Numbered from the stretch's first letter, positions 1-12,784 are shown. The stretch is DNA of 64,000 nt from Avena insularis (GCA_023614405.1 JAJUPC010000041.1:682001-746000); one strand, 5' to 3'. Notes: generated by a model not told the origin, from the letters alone. A program made the numbers and translations.

Positions 1-2346
1 ATTACTCGCGCGCACTGCGACCTAGATGATGAACCTCAGCCATTGATTTGATCTCTAATCGCGTGACTGATATTAGCCGATACCGTTTCGCCTAGCTACT
101 GCTGTTGACGCGTGGGACCAGCATGTCAGTAGCCCGCTGCACGCGCGCTATGCAGTTGGGCCGGCCCAAGTTCTTTCCCGGTGCACCCCAGCGATTCAAA
201 TATGGATTTTCCAATTAAATCGAAACCCTATTCTGTCAGTAGATTCAAAATTGAATTCAAAGAGTTTTACAAAACCAAAATGCATGATTCCAATTTTTCT
301 AGAAAGTTATTGAAAATATCTAATCACTCCCGTTGGATTCAAACCATTTTAAATCATAGATCACCTATAGTAAAAATAATAAGGCAAAGAATTTTATCAC
401 TTCAAACATTTTTATAAAATCAACCATAAATGCTTTTGAGTTGATTACAACTCTCAAAAATCACATTTTCCATGCTCTATATCAATATGTAGAAAGATTT
501 AGTTTTACAAGTATTGATCATGGACTAGTATTAAAAGAATGCTAGATAGACATTTCTAGTCACTTTAGTATTATTAAATAGCAATATTAAATCTTGTAAT
601 TTATGCTAAACCCTTTAAATCACATTCCCAAGTATTGCAATATGTGGTGATGGCATGTGTCAACATGATCCCATATTTTAATTGGATAATATTAAATCTT
701 AAGTATTTTTTAATGAGTACAAATTACTTTTCCAAAATAAGATAAATAGGAATGTGTCATTAATTCATGTGATGATTCATATGATGCTAGATCATCTAGT
801 GTGAGCCCTTGTGTGCTAAATAGAAGTAGTGAAGTGTTGTTTGGTGATTGTGTACCTCATATGTATTTATAGACGCTAGTACCGACCCGGGGTACGACAA
901 GGAGGAATACTTCAAGGAAGAGGCGGAGAACTTCAACGACTGCGCTACTCAAGGAAAGCTAACTAATGCAAGCCATCCATGAAAGCTAACATATGCAAGA
1001 TTCACTAGGAATGCTTGGTTATGCAAATTTGATTATACCCATCCCAAGTTTTACTTGCAAGCTTTACTTTTCCCTTTACTGAAGTTTCTTACTTAGTTAA
1101 TGAATTGTTATTAGTGGAATATAGGATGGATACCACCAAGATCATATAACTAGTCTTGGGTACTTATACTTGATTAGCACCCCTCAATAGTGATACCCTC
1201 AATACTAGTGGCTAGTGCTAAGCTAAACATGATCACTTTAGATGGGAACACATGGAGAAAATGATTATGAAAACCTTGGAATGATGATGCATTCTATTGA
1301 AATGGTTTGACATGTGTTATGAAACACAATAATTTGATGATGAAACTGAATGAGGCATGAGCCTTGACTTTGATAAAAACTGATTGTTGGGTTCGGATGC
1401 GATACCATTCCAATTTTACCGTACAACCACAATACCTGAGTTGGGTCGGGCTTAAATGGAAGTTTATATGTCTTAGTATGGGTTCCCTTGAGGAAGAGGT
1501 TGAGCTGAGGCTACCTCATGAATATGAATGTCCACCTATGTTGTAGCCGGGATGGCAGTTGGCCATGGCTAGGAGCCAAGCTCATAGGGGAGGTGCCTAT
1601 ACTAGGGTGTGTAATTGAAAGGTGAGGATTAATTATCCTCATACCAAGTATGATGATTCAGGGTTATACCTGACAGATGTATCGAATCTTGTGGTGAAAG
1701 TGTACCACCTCTGTAGAGTGTCAAACTATTCAAATAGCCGCGTCCGCGGTTATGGACACTTGGAGTGGCCATACTGTTCCATTGTCATATGTTTTCAAAA
1801 TGACTTGTGACTTGAAAAATGATTTTGACTTGACCACAACAGGGTTGTGGACATGAAAACTAGGTTCCCACTTAAGTAATATAGAGTACTAAAATAGGTT
1901 GTATTATGGAGTACTTATGAAATAAACCTGGCTTTTTGCAAACAAACCTAGAGATTAGGATTCCTACTAGAATTACCTTACTTATGTTAGTGATAGTTTG
2001 CGAGTACTTAAAGAGTACTCATGGATTTGTCCCTGGGTATTCCCATGGCCAGACTATGAGGAGGACTACCCGGAAGATGGACAGCAGGAGCTCTATGATA
2101 ACTAGGATCATCTCCCATCGCCAGCATTGCCTGTGACCATGAAGGTGGAGTCTCCTATGTTTATTTTCCGCTGCTCTGATTTGTATTAAGACTTGATCAT
2201 GAGATCAACTATTTGTAATACTATTATTGTTTTTAATGGATGATGTACTGTTGTACCTATTCTTTTATGTCTCGCCAAAATGGTAATGCTGGCATTGCGA
2301 TGTACGGCATAATAGGCATCTGGACTTAAAAATCCGAGTGTTGTCA
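1..2346 (+). mobile_element. Chromovirus-type LTR, 3' 2.3 kb (solo or 3' LTR), left edge outside window
   Basis: This is the 3' portion of a long Ty3/gypsy LTR in + orientation. Read against the reverse complement of element B's LTRs, the same blocks recur in the same order: the GGGCCGGCCCA stretch near 160-175, the AT-rich zone at 180-780, the zone at 1340-1560, the CG-rich motif at 1737-1756, and an end at 2346 (GTGTTGTCA, compared with GTGTTGACA in B). It is a relative of B, not a close copy, and many positions differ. No primer binding site follows 2346, so it is a 3' or solo LTR rather than a 5' LTR. The short ORFs inside show no protein similarity I recognise. Confidence 0.75.
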
Positions 2347-2479
2347 GATAGAAACTATGATTTTTGCCACAAGGATCACTTCTCTTAATGACCACTGGTA
2401 TGGCCAGACACGCTCGTATCATGCACTCGTATCATACCCTTGAGCAAACATCAGATTTCAAGCGAAGACTCAGAACCGA

Positions 2480-2766
2480 TAATGACCAGTAGTACGGGCG
2501 CGCGCGACCGTACCCCGTGCCCGTACCAAGTGAACCGCCTGGGAGCAGCCATCGCCCCCAAGGTATGTCACCCGGTACGGTTGGGATCCGGCTGTACCGC
2601 CCACCGTTACCACGTACGCGGCCGCCATATTCAGCCCAAGGAGGTAACCTAAAATCCCAAAAAACAAATCTTTCTCTTTCTTCTTCCTCCGAACTCAAAA
2701 CCACCTCCACTGAATCTTCAAATTTACTTAATTTTTCTTTGATTCCTTGCACTCATTCAATCTAAG
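2480..2766 (+). promoter_or_regulatory. GC-rich module and leader upstream of the A1 3' ORF
   Basis: A GC-rich stretch (about 2490-2640) with repeated GTACC/GGTAC words such as GACCGTACC and CCCGGTACGG, followed by a pyrimidine-rich leader (2660-2765). Similar words (CCCGTACCGTCC, GACCGTACCAGG) occur in A1's own LTR at about 19618-19642. The position just before an intron and ORF suggests an internal promoter or subgenomic leader. This is inference: no TATA box is evident. Confidence 0.4.
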
Positions 2767-3000
2767 GTATGATTATCCTCCGATCCTCAACTTATTTTTG
2801 CAAAAGCTTCATTCAATCTTTCATCATTGCCAATCTAGACTTAGGTCTTGTTCTTGATTCAATCTTGATATGAGCATGCTTAGTATTGTTTTAGAGGAGT
2901 TTCTTTTGTAGTTAGTGTAGAGAATCACTTATGCTATGTTTCTATTAGACCAATTTGTTTATTAGCAATTTTATTTACTTTATCTTATATTTATTTTTAG
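2767..3000 (+). other. Probable 5'-UTR intron before the A1 3' ORF
   Basis: Starts GTATGATT after CAATCTAAG and ends in a T-rich tract with TTTTTAG at 3000, directly followed by the ATG at 3001. It is AT-rich (about 70%) like plant introns, while the leader before it is richer in GC. The splice call is inferred from sequence only. Confidence 0.45.
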
Positions 3001-4229
3001 ATGAACACGGGGAGCTGTACATGTGAGATGGCTGCGGAATCCTTCGCACCACCTATTGATACGTTGATCCCCGAGTCACTTGGTATCGAGTTCACCAAGG
3101 AGTTTCAGCTGAACCATTTTAATCATCTCAAGCTCCAAAAAATCAAGTCCACCAAGTGGGCCTGTCCTTATATCCTAAACCAACTTGGCATTCATGCTGA
3201 TTTGAATATACTTTGCAACAATGTTGGTTTGTATGATTTTGTCTTTTAGGATGTTGCCACGTATCACCGCTTGACACTTGAGTTCTTCAGCACCTTGACA
3301 CACCAAGTGGATCCTTACAGTTGTATCGAGGAACAAAGGCCCAGAGTTGATCGCATCAAATTCCTCCTTATGAACTATGAGTACACCCTCACACTCGACC
3401 AATGGGCTCAATGCTTTGGGTTTGCCAACAACATCTCCTATGTATGCACAACTACTTTTGTTTTAAATCCTTCCCCTATAGAATACTTTAATTTAATGAA
3501 GATTCGTGGAAAAACACCCAAGGGGAACCAAATTGATCACCCTGCTATTCAATATTTATTATATGTGATTGCTAACACTTTGTAGGCATGTGGTGAGTTT
3601 ACTAAAGTTAATGAGGAGGACATGTTGATCCTCCCAAAAGCTTCTATTATTAATTGTAACTTAACACCAAATTTGGGCGCTCTTCTCATGTTTGACCTTA
3701 AGCATCAGGCTCTTCAATCTGGAGGACCCATATGCGGAGGAAGAGTTGTAACCGTTCCTGCACACGCACTTCACATCACCTAGGTAACATCCAACTGTCG
3801 ATAGGAAGTCACTGTCTCGGTCTCTCTAATCTAAGAGCATGTGGTATGGTCTCTAAAACTCATGGTAGATACTTCTTCGATATACCTAGAGTGGATCACT
3901 TGATCCCAGCTCCTTTGCCCAACGGTTTACTCTCTATCGAGAATGGACATTTGCGTTTTGACACGCAGGTTGAGGCTAATATACCCCAATAAGAAATACC
4001 AATGGGAGGAGGAGAAGATGAAGACGTAGAACAAGGAGGACCCGAACAAGATGAGCAGCCACTAAACTACTACACCACCTATGAAGATATCTATGCACTC
4101 GAAGGAAATATTCAAAACATGAACAACGTCTCCATCAACCTTCGAGATGCTACTGCAAGACTTGCTACCCAGTTCCGTGATTGGAGTAGCCAATGGAACG
4201 TGGGAGACTATCCACCGCCACCACAATGA
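3001..4229 (+). pseudogene. Athila-type 3' ORF (ATHILA ORF-1-like, PF03078 style), broken
   Basis: Start at 3001 follows the putative splice acceptor. The first 82 codons run to a TAG at 3247-3249. The same reading resumes with the block ending TLDQWAQCFGFANN (to about 3430), which resembles the conserved core of plant Athila ORF-1/plant-mobile-like proteins. After 3435 the sequence drifts through other frames: 3483-3585, then 3590-3780 (LILPKASI and GGPICGGRVV), then frame 3 at 3780-3992 (HLGNIQLSIGSHCLGLSNLR). An acidic tail (4002-4229) ends in PPPPQ. At least one stop and two frame changes make it a pseudogene. Its function is unknown even when intact. It sits in the env position of Athila elements, but I see no signal peptide or membrane segment. 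Confidence 0.6.
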
Positions 4230-4245
4230 GCAACAAAAGGGCTTG

Positions 4246-4266
4246 CAATAGCCTGAGCTTAGGGAT
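4246..4266 (+). other. Degenerate purine tract after the A1 3' ORF (central-PPT-like)
   Basis: Reads AATAGCCTGAGCTTAGGGAT, 17 bp after the ORF stop. In element G the same position holds AGCCTAAGCTTGGGGGGAGG, which nearly repeats G's true polypurine tract. The A1 copy has decayed. Confidence 0.4.
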
Positions 4267-5374
4267 GTGTTCCCCGGAAAATTTATTTGTGTAATAACAA
4301 GGTTGTACTCCAGCTCCTTGAGAGCTTTGAAACACTCGTGTTGGCTTGTTCCAACACTTTGCTTTCTTCCTTTGCTTTTTAGTTTTCTTCCATTTTTAGT
4401 TTGTTTTTTTTCGTTTATTTTTCTTTTCTTAAAACCCTTGCTCGGTCGCAAGTTCTTTTTTATTCTTTAAATCCCTATCCTCAAAAATACAAAAATATTT
4501 TTCTGTTCTTCCTTTTTTGTAAATGTGGATTCACACTTTGCCTCTTTTCTTTATTATTATTATGAGAGTAATCATGTTTGAGTTTTGAAGGAACATATCC
4601 CTATAAGGAAGAGGATCATGAAGTAACTTATGAGAGGTATGTCCTATGTCTCCCACTTATGAAGTTTGAGTTGTTTATCTTAATTGGTTGATTTGCCAAG
4701 ATGCCATGCTAGTGGGAAGTAATTTCATATGGTTATAGTAAGGCTTTTTATTAGTATGATGATTAGTTGTTGAAGCTCTTGCTCTAGTTCTTTTAGTTAA
4801 CGTAGTCTTTCCTTGGAAATAATATTGCCAAACAAGTACAATAAGAAAAAGTACGAAATTTACAACTTGCTTGATGAATCATTATCTTGAGAGTATACCC
4901 TTGAAGATACTTAACCCCATAGATATTTTATAGTCTTGGCGACACTCATGAAAGGAGTTGTTTGATTGAAATAAAGTCTAGTGGTAATTGTGATGCATGC
5001 CAAAGCTAACCTTGTCGATCAAACCGCGGTACTAGCTCAAAAAAAGAGATGGAAGTGAGACAATTTTCCTCTATATCTCTAATGCACACCTTTGGGATGC
5101 CAACAACTCCGCTAGCTTTTGAACGATCTATGGTATAACCCTGGTTTTCGCTATGAGTTGATGACACGGGTGGCATACGCGTCAATATATGGGCAAAAGT
5201 ATTGGTACTTCCAGAGGTGGTGCCAACACTTGCAAAAGAAACATTCAGCAATCCTTGAAAGAATACAAGAAAAAAAAAGATATCTATGAGGATCCACATA
5301 AAAAGTCCTTGGCATGGTCTCATACTACTTTATGAGTTTTTCTTGAAAAACAATGATTGGATTAGAAGTATTTT
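4267..5374 (+). other. A1 non-coding stretch between 3' ORF and element B
   Basis: About 1.1 kb of AT-rich DNA with no convincing ORF. It holds a short TTA repeat (about 4551-4563) and an A-run at 5269-5278. It corresponds in position to the 2.3 kb non-coding 3' region of element G. Confidence 0.6.
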
Positions 5375-8300
5375 TGTCAACACCCAGATTTTTAATCCCA
5401 GATGCCAGTTATGCCATACATCGCAATCCCAGGATTACCATTTTTGTGAGACATAACAGATTGGATATCACAGTACATCATCCATTACATACCATAATAA
5501 GGTCTTACAACAAATAAAGGATCTCATGATCCAGATTTAGTACAATCAAGTAGCGGAATAAATAGCATAGCGATGGGGTCCATCTTTAGAGTCACAGGCA
5601 ATGCTGACGATGGGAGATAGTCCTAGTTATCATAGACGTCCTGCTGTCCTTCATCTTTGTAATCTCCTTCATAGTCTGGCCATAGGAATAGCCAAGGACA
5701 AAAGCTATGAGTACTCTTTAAGTACTCGCAAACTATCACTAACAAGTAAGATAGTTCTAGTAGAAATGCTAACTCTAAGTTTATTTGTAAAGTTCAGTTT
5801 GAAACCTAAGCTAAGTTCAGAAACAAAGAAAGATAAAAGAATTTTGAAAACACTTAAGTGGGAACTTAATTGCCATAGTCACAACTTTGTTGTGGTCAAG
5901 TCATGTCACAATTCATTTCATAAGTTGTTTTGAAAACATCTGACAACGGAATAGTATTACCACTCCAACTGTCCATAACCGCGAACGCGGCTATTCGAAT
6001 AGTTTGACACTCTATAGAGGTTATACACTTTCACCACAAGATTCGATACATCTGTCAGGGGTAACCCTGAATCATCATACTTAGTATAAAGATAATCAAA
6101 CATAACCTTTCCTTTACACACCCTAGTATAAGCACCTCTCCTATGAGCATGGCCTCCCAACCATGACCATCTGTCATCTTGGGCACTTCATAGGTGGACA
6201 ACATTGAGAGGTAGCCTCAGCTCAAACCTCTCCCGTGAGGGAACTAACACTAATGCATATAAACTTCTGGCTAAGCCCTACCCAATTCAGGTATTGTGGT
6301 TGTACGATAAAATTGGAATGGTATCGCATCCGAACTCAACCATCAGTTTTATAAAAGGGCTAAGGCTCAAGCCTCAACATTTTCATCATCATACACCATT
6401 TATGTTTCTCAACACATGTCAAAACATCTCAATAGAATGACTCATCATTCCAAGGTTTTCACAAGTCATTTTCACCAAATATTCCCATCTAAAGTGAATC
6501 AAGTTTTCGGGTTTGTTCCAACTACTAAGTTAAGAGTGTTCACTAAGGTGGGATGCTAATCTCAATCTCATGCCATAGAATGACATCTAGGTCTAACTAG
6601 ATAGGTCAAGTTTTATACTCTTTATGCTACCTTTAAACACGTAAAGGACATTGGTAAAGTAAAGAAAGTAAAGCTTGGAAATAGAACTTGGAATAGGTAT
6701 AAGTCAAAATGGTATAACCAAAGCATGCCTAATGCCTTTGCTTAGGGTATCTAGCTTGCAAGGGTTAGCTTGGATTGTTAATGATGGCTTGCCTTGTGTA
6801 GTGCAATGGTTGAAGTTTTCTTCCTCCTCTTCTTGGTAGAACTCCTCCTCTTCGTAGACTTGGTCGATACTATCGTCAGTACATATATACGGAATACATA
6901 ATCACCAAACAATACTTAACTAGTCTACTTATTACACTAAGGCACATATTTGATGATCTATTATCATCACAAGCATCACAAGGTTTAATGAACTAGTTTC
7001 ATTTTTTTATTTGAGAAAAGTAATTTCTACTCATTGAAATTAACTAAGATTTAATATTCTCCAATTAAAATATGTGTGGACACATGTCATCACCACATAT
7101 TCTAACACATGGGAATGTGATTTAAGGGTTGGATCATATTTTAATAAGTTTAATACTTAATGATTTAAAGTGACTAGAAATGCATATATAGCATTATTTT
7201 TGTACTAGTCCAAAGTCACTATATGCAATCCTTAATATTATTACATATTCAGATAGGTATGGTTAAATGTGATTTTTGAAAGTTGGAATCAACTCAAAAT
7301 GTATTATGGTTGATTTTAGAAAAATGTTTGAATGTGCAAAAGCTTCTATCTTGTTATTTTTACTTGGTGAGATCTCTAATTCTAAATGATTTAAATCCAA
7401 CGGTCTTGTATAGATATTTTCAGTAGCTTTCCAAAAAAATTGGAATCACTCAATTTGGTTTAGTAAATCTTCCTGAAATGATTTTTAAACTAAGGGACAT
7501 AATTGATTCTAAGTCTAAATAAAAAACCTATATTTGAATTGTTGGGTAAGGGTGGGAAACTAAATGGGCCGGCCCAGTGGCGCTCTACGGTGCAGAGGGC
7601 GACTGACAGGCTGGTCCCGCATGTCAGCGGCACTTAAAACCCGATGCAGAGGCAATCTGACGTATCAACGATCCATGGTCATCATCGATGAAAGACTCGT
7701 TGCCGGCGAGACCGAACCCTAGAGCGGTCAGTGGGGGTACGGTGAGGGCATACCAGGGCTCCAGCTAGTGCGGCGAGGCGGGCAAACGAACTGGACAGTG
7801 ATGGCGGACTCAGGCGAGGTTGCGGCAGGGGCTGAGGTGGATGAAATCGATGGGGACTTCTCCTCCTCTACAGCGGCTACCTCCGGCGCAATTCCGACGA
7901 TGTGCAGCTCGAGCGGCTCTGGCGAGAGAGGGGAAACGGTCAGTGGAGAGAGGGGAGTGAGGTGGTGTGCAGAATGAGGCTGGGGGTGGCCTCCTTATAT
8001 AGGCTCGACGAGGGGACCGAAGGGTGTGGGCTGGCATCTCCGGTGAGAGCGGTACAGAGGGCTACCGGCATGGGCGAGGTAGGTGGATGGTGGGTGGTCT
8101 GCTGACGGTCCTCTAAAGCGTAATGGCGATGCTAGGGGCGGTGGCAATCGATCAGGGGCTTTCCGCGCTCTGAGGCACAGAGGCGGTGCTCGACGGTGAT
8201 CATGGCGACTGTGGGTCGCGCCGCGGTGCACGGCTGTGTCTAGCAGGGTGTGGGTGTCGAGGCGGAGTGGCGTGCACGATTTGGTGTTGAGGCGTGGTTT

Positions 8301-9259
8301 GTGGCATGCTATCGGCCATCGCGCTCTGGCGTGTGCTGCGCATGGTGCAGAGAGAAAGGGCGGCGCTGCTCTAGGGTGGTCTAGTGCCTGGCTGGGCTTG
8401 GGGAAAGGACAAGGAGTCGCGGTGGGGTCTGGTCTATCTCCTAGACATGGCGAGAGAGGGAGGGGCGGTTAGCTGGGAGTTATCCATGCTCGACCGGCGA
8501 GCATGGCACTCAGGTGGCGTGGCACTGCTGCAAACGGCTAAGGGGTAACATCTTGATGGCATGGTTGGTACTGGGGAGACAATGGGAGAGGTTTTAGGCC
8601 TTAGTGGCATTGGATCACTGCTCTAAAACAGTAATAGTTAGGCAGTTTGTTTAGTGCTCACTAAGTGTTCGACACAATGGCCGCAAGAGATTTTAAATTG
8701 AATTTTTGAAATATTTTTGGTGTGCGCTTTGATCTGATGCTTGGTAGACTGTGGTTTCTAGGATTCGTTAAATGGAATTCATTTTAGTGGTTTTTGCAAA
8801 AGTGGCATCTAGACATATGAACTAGATTCAATTTTCTACTGTCATTTAAAATTAGTGTTTGAAGGTTTTTGGGAGATCACAAAGTGGGCCTTTGTACATC
8901 ACTACTTGTACTATCAAGGGGTGCAAAGATCCACAATTTTCTCTGTTTGATAATGAGTGCTAGGAATAGCCAAAGTGGGCTATGTGATTAAAAAGGCAAA
9001 CGTGACCATTTGCTTATTTAATTATTTTTGATTTATTTTTCTTTGGGATTTGCTTGGAGATGATCTAGATGATGTGTAATTCACCTTATAGTCATTTTAC
9101 AATCAATAGATCACTCAATTATGGCAAATCAAAACAACTCCTATTTAAATGCACACACATATGAATGCTTAAAGATTTTTAAATGGGAAAGTTTTTTGTT
9201 AACCCTAAATTGGGTAGATTTGATCTTGATCACTTGGATTAAAGTTTTGGGATGTTACA
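5375..9259 (-). repeat. Element B, left LTR (3' LTR)
   Basis: 3,885 bp, closely matching 15076-18939 along its whole length. Contains the CG-rich motif at 5972-5991 and a GC-rich zone (about 7560-8560) whose overlapping ORFs on both strands are composition artefacts. It keeps 53 bp (7388-7440) missing from the right LTR. Confidence 0.92.
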
Positions 9260-9261
9260 AA

Positions 9262-9272
9262 CCTTCCCCCTT
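9262..9272 (-). other. Element B polypurine tract
   Basis: On the minus strand AAGGGGGAAGG lies two bases from the LTR edge (9259). It is preceded by a short inverted repeat, ATCTCG-TTC-CGAGAT, at 9280-9294. Confidence 0.8.
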
Positions 9273-9307
9273 AAACAAAATCTCGTTCCGAGATTTAAGA
9301 AAGAAAA

Positions 9308-10638
9308 CTAGGAACTAACGAGATTTGGGAACTCAGTCCTAATGTAATCTTCTCGCTCCCAAGTGGATTCCTCTTCGGTATGGTTGCTCCATGGAATCTT
9401 GAGAAATTTTATACTCCTGGTCTTGGTGGTTTTGTAGGGCTCCTCCAAGATACATATGGGCAGTTCACGATACATCAGATCCTTGTTGATATCAACAGCT
9501 CGGTGATCGATGTTCTTGAAAACTTCGGTCTTCTCCGGCACTTCTAAGCATTTGCGAAGTAACGAGATATGGAACTCATTGTGGATGGCTGACATATCTT
9601 CTAGAAGTTCCATTTGATACGATACTTCTCCTCGACGGTTCAGAATCTTGAAGGCCCGATATATCTAGGGGCTAGCTTTCCTTTCAAACTAAAATGCTGG
9701 GTTCCCTTCAATGGTGAAACGTTGAGATATACAAAATCTCCGACATTGAAAGTCAGGTCTCTCCTTCTCCTGTCAGCATAACTCTTTTGTCTGGATTGGG
9801 CTGTCTTGAGGTACTCACGGACTTTGTGAACCTTCTCTTCAGCTTCTCGGAGAATGTCGGGTCCAAAAATCTGACTCTCTCCTACTTGCGACCAATTCAA
9901 AGGGGTACAACACTTTCTTCCGTATAGGAACTCAAATGGTGCCATTTGCAAGCTGGCTTAATAGCTATTATATGAGAATTCTGTGAAAGGCAGACAATCT
10001 CCCCATTTTGATCCATACTCTAACACACAAGCTCTCAACATATCCTCTAAGATTTGGTTTACTCTTTCAGTCTGTCCATCGGTTTGCGGGTGATAAGCTG
10101 TGCTGAAATTCAACTTGGTGCCTAATCCTTCTTGGACCTTTTGCCAATATCTCGAGATAAATTGGGTTCCTCAATCTGACACTATGGTATTGGGGGTTCC
10201 ATGCAGACTGACAATTCTGGCAATGTACAACTCTGCTAGCTTCGAACTCTGGTAGGTTGTCTTGAAAGGTATAAAGTGAGCTACTTTGGACAGTCTATCA
10301 ACAATATCCTAGATTGAGTCATTTCCCCTACTAGAAGTAGGCAAACCGGTGATAAAGTCCATTCCGACGGAATCCCATTTCCATTCCGGAATCTGCAATG
10401 GTTGGAATAGTCCTGCGGGTCTCTGATGTTCCTCTTTAACTCTTTGACAGATATCACACTTGGTGATGTAGCTTCTGATTTCTCTCTTCATCTTGTGCCA
10501 CCAAAATTGCTCCTTCAAATCTTGATACATCTTCGTTCCTCTAGGGTGGATTGAAAAAAGAGTATCATGAGCTTCTTGCATGATAACTTGCTTCAGCTCC
10601 CAATCTGCTGGCACACAGATACGGCCTTTGTACCACAT
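9308..10638 (-). pseudogene. Element B integrase with C-terminal chromodomain, broken
   Basis: Minus-strand integrase. The N-terminal zinc-binding region (10638-10430) shows two His (EAHDTLFSIHP) and CDIC. The catalytic core starts with MDFITGLP near 10360. The second Asp region reads IVSD followed by a stop where SD-x-G is usual, near 10175. The block around 10080-10060 translates as YHPQTDGQTERVNQ, which carries the catalytic Glu. The C-terminal part (9951-9640) has FVYLNVSPLKG. After a frame change, 9613-9308 ends with a chromodomain-like run (WSNHTEEESTWERED). Stops near 10308, 10180 and 9955 and a frameshift near 9640 disable it. Confidence 0.85.
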
Positions 10639-10721
10639 AAATCCTTCTTTGTCTTCGGTGAATCCAGGTACCTTCCTGTACCCATACGATGTTTGATTCC
10701 GTCGATACTTTCATTTACCTT

Positions 10722-11325
10722 CTAGGCTTCCTTGATTTGGCTAATCAAAGTGGGTTGAAGTTCAATGCTAGCTAAACATCCTTTGCTAACTAGCTCGGTT
10801 CTAAACTGCTCCAACTCCTCATACAAACTTGGCTGCTTCTCCTTGATCATGGTGTTTAGCCTACACGGCAATCTGCTAAGAGCATCTTCTACCACATTGG
10901 CTTTGCCGAGGTGATAGTGATTGTCGAGGTCATAATCCTTGATTAACTCTATCCATCTCCTTTGCCTCATATTCAGCTCCTTCTGAGTGAAAATATACTT
11001 CAAGATTTTGTGATCTGAGTAAATCTTACAGCGATTACCCATAAGATAATGACGCCATGTCTTCAGTGCCAAAACTACGGCTGCTAACTCAAGATCATGG
11101 GTCGGATAGTTCTGCTCATCTTTGCTTGATTGTTGAGAGAGACACGATGACTTTGCCTTCTTGCATCAATACACATCCGAGACCAATCTTGGATGCATCA
11201 CAATACACATCAAACGGCTTCTTGATATCTGGCATGATCAATATTGGGGCTGAAATCAATCTCTTCTTCAGCTCCTGGAAACTAGCTTCATATTTGTCGG
11301 TCCATTCAAACTTCTTGTCCTTCTT
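10722..11325 (-). pseudogene. Element B RNase H domain
   Basis: Continues from the RT on the minus strand. Recognisable blocks are [15 protein letters not shown] near 11210-11170, [10 protein letters not shown] (from 11072), IYSDHKIL and [16 protein letters not shown] (about 10910-10870). Stops and frame changes occur near 11325 and 11100. It would degrade the RNA strand of the RNA-DNA hybrid. A linker toward integrase follows (10870-10722). Confidence 0.82.
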
Positions 11326-12077
11326 CTACAATTGAGTCATGGGCCTGGCGATGCTCGAAAATCCTTCTACAAACTTGCGGTAGTATCCCACTAATCCGAC
11401 AAATGCACGGACTTGGGTTTGAGTGGTTGGGGCTTCCCATTCTTCGACATCTTTGATCTTGGCGGGATCAATAGCGACTCCTCCGGCAGACACAATATGT
11501 CCTGGGAATCCTACTTCTTTCAGCCAAAACTCACATTTAATAAACTTGGCATACAACCGATGCTCTCTAAGGGTTTCAAGGATGATTCTCAGATGTTGCT
11601 CATGTTCTTCTTCTGACTTGGAGTTGATAAGGATATCGTTGATAAACACAACGATAAACTTGTCTAGAAAATTCAGAAAGATCTCATTCATGAGATTCAT
11701 GAAATAAGAGGGGCATTGGGTAATCCAAAAGACATAACCTTATACTCGTATAATCCATAACGAGTAGTAAAGGAGGTTTTTGGAATATCCATTGCATGAA
11801 TCTTAAGTTGGTGATAACCAGTCCTAAGATCGATCTTAGAGAACACATTTGCTCTAGTCAACTGATCAAATATATCTTCTATCTTTGGCAAAGGGTACTT
11901 GTTTTTGATGGTGACGTCATTCAGCTTCCTGTAATCAGTGCACAGATGGTTGCCTCCATCTTTATTGTCGACGAATAACACTGCCGATCTCCATGGCGAT
12001 GCGCTTGATTGAATCAAGCCTATTGCCAACATAGCATCCAGCTGCTTCTTCAATTCCACTAACTCTGAGGGGTTCAT
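11326..12077 (-). pseudogene. Element B reverse transcriptase, active site damaged
   Basis: Minus strand. 12077-11697 covers the fingers and palm ([57 protein letters not shown]). 11700-11326 covers the rest ([15 protein letters not shown] through AFVGLVGYYRKFVEGF). The catalytic box normally read as F-x-D-D appears as FINDIL near 11640, with Asn for the first Asp. A GAC to AAC change (C to T on the + strand at a CpG) explains it. The two ORF pieces are in different frames around 11700. This RT could not polymerise DNA as written. Confidence 0.88.
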
Positions 12078-12196
12078 GCTATAGGGTCTCTAGGCTATGG
12101 GTCCGGTTCCGGGGATGAATTCAATGATGAACTCAATATCCCTATCTGGGGGCCTACCTGGCAATTCATCCGGGAATACGTCGGGTTATTCACAGA

Positions 12197-12784
12197 CTAC
12201 TCTGACTTGGTCAATGATGGGCAGGGCTTATTACACTTGAATTGACGGGGCAAGGTTTCAGATATGTGCTCTACTAATACTCTAGAGCTACTAGTCATGG
12301 TGATGGCATTCTTGGCACAGTCTATCAATCCTTTATTCTTTGACATCCAATCCATTCCTAGTACTACTTCCAAACCTTTGGTTCCAAGTACTATTAGATT
12401 GGCAAAAAAATCTATCCCATGTATCCTAGTAGGCACAACTTTGCAAATTTTTCTAGCTTTTGTAGTTAAACTAGGGATTTGAACTATCATCATGTGCTTC
12501 AAGTTGGTTGGGTGAATCTTACTAGTGCATGTAAATTCTTCGGTGACAAATGAGTGCGATGCTCCCGAATCAAACAATACTCTTGCTAAAACTGAGTTGA
12601 CAGAAAACATACCCCGCACTACATCTAGCGCTTCTTGGGTTTCTTCGGCGTTCATGTGGAAGAGACGTCCGTTGCGGTTGTGAGGGTTCCCTAGGGAAAA
12701 TCTTCTTCCTGGTTGAACACGATGCTGCTGTTGAGCTGGGGCATTCACATTGGCAGTGTTGTTGAAACAATCTTCTTGGGGCAC
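12197..12784 (-). pseudogene. Element B aspartic protease region
   Basis: Minus-strand ORF of 195 codons. The active-site motif VLFDSGASHSFV lies near residue 69. VVLGMDWMSKNKGLIDC further on is the second conserved protease block of Ty3/gypsy elements. Its start overlaps the end of gag (12745-12784) in another frame. The gag zinc knuckle and this ORF probably formed one reading frame before a 1-base indel near 12780. The ORF stops at 12197, before RT at 12077, so pol is broken there too. Confidence 0.85.

Larger units (their letters stand above)
2347..5374 (+). mobile_element. Athila-like element A1, internal region, first part
   Basis: Internal part of an Athila-clade Ty3/gypsy element on the + strand. 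It holds a GC-rich pre-ORF module, a probable intron, the 3' ORF (3001-4229), a purine-tract-like site at 4246-4266 and about 1.1 kb of AT-rich non-coding DNA (4267-5374). Element B interrupts it at 5375. It resumes at 18940 and reaches a degenerate polypurine tract and 3' LTR at 19345. The layout matches element G in this window, which supports the lineage call. gag, protease and the 5' LTR are not present, so the 5' half lies outside the window or is lost. Confidence 0.7.
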
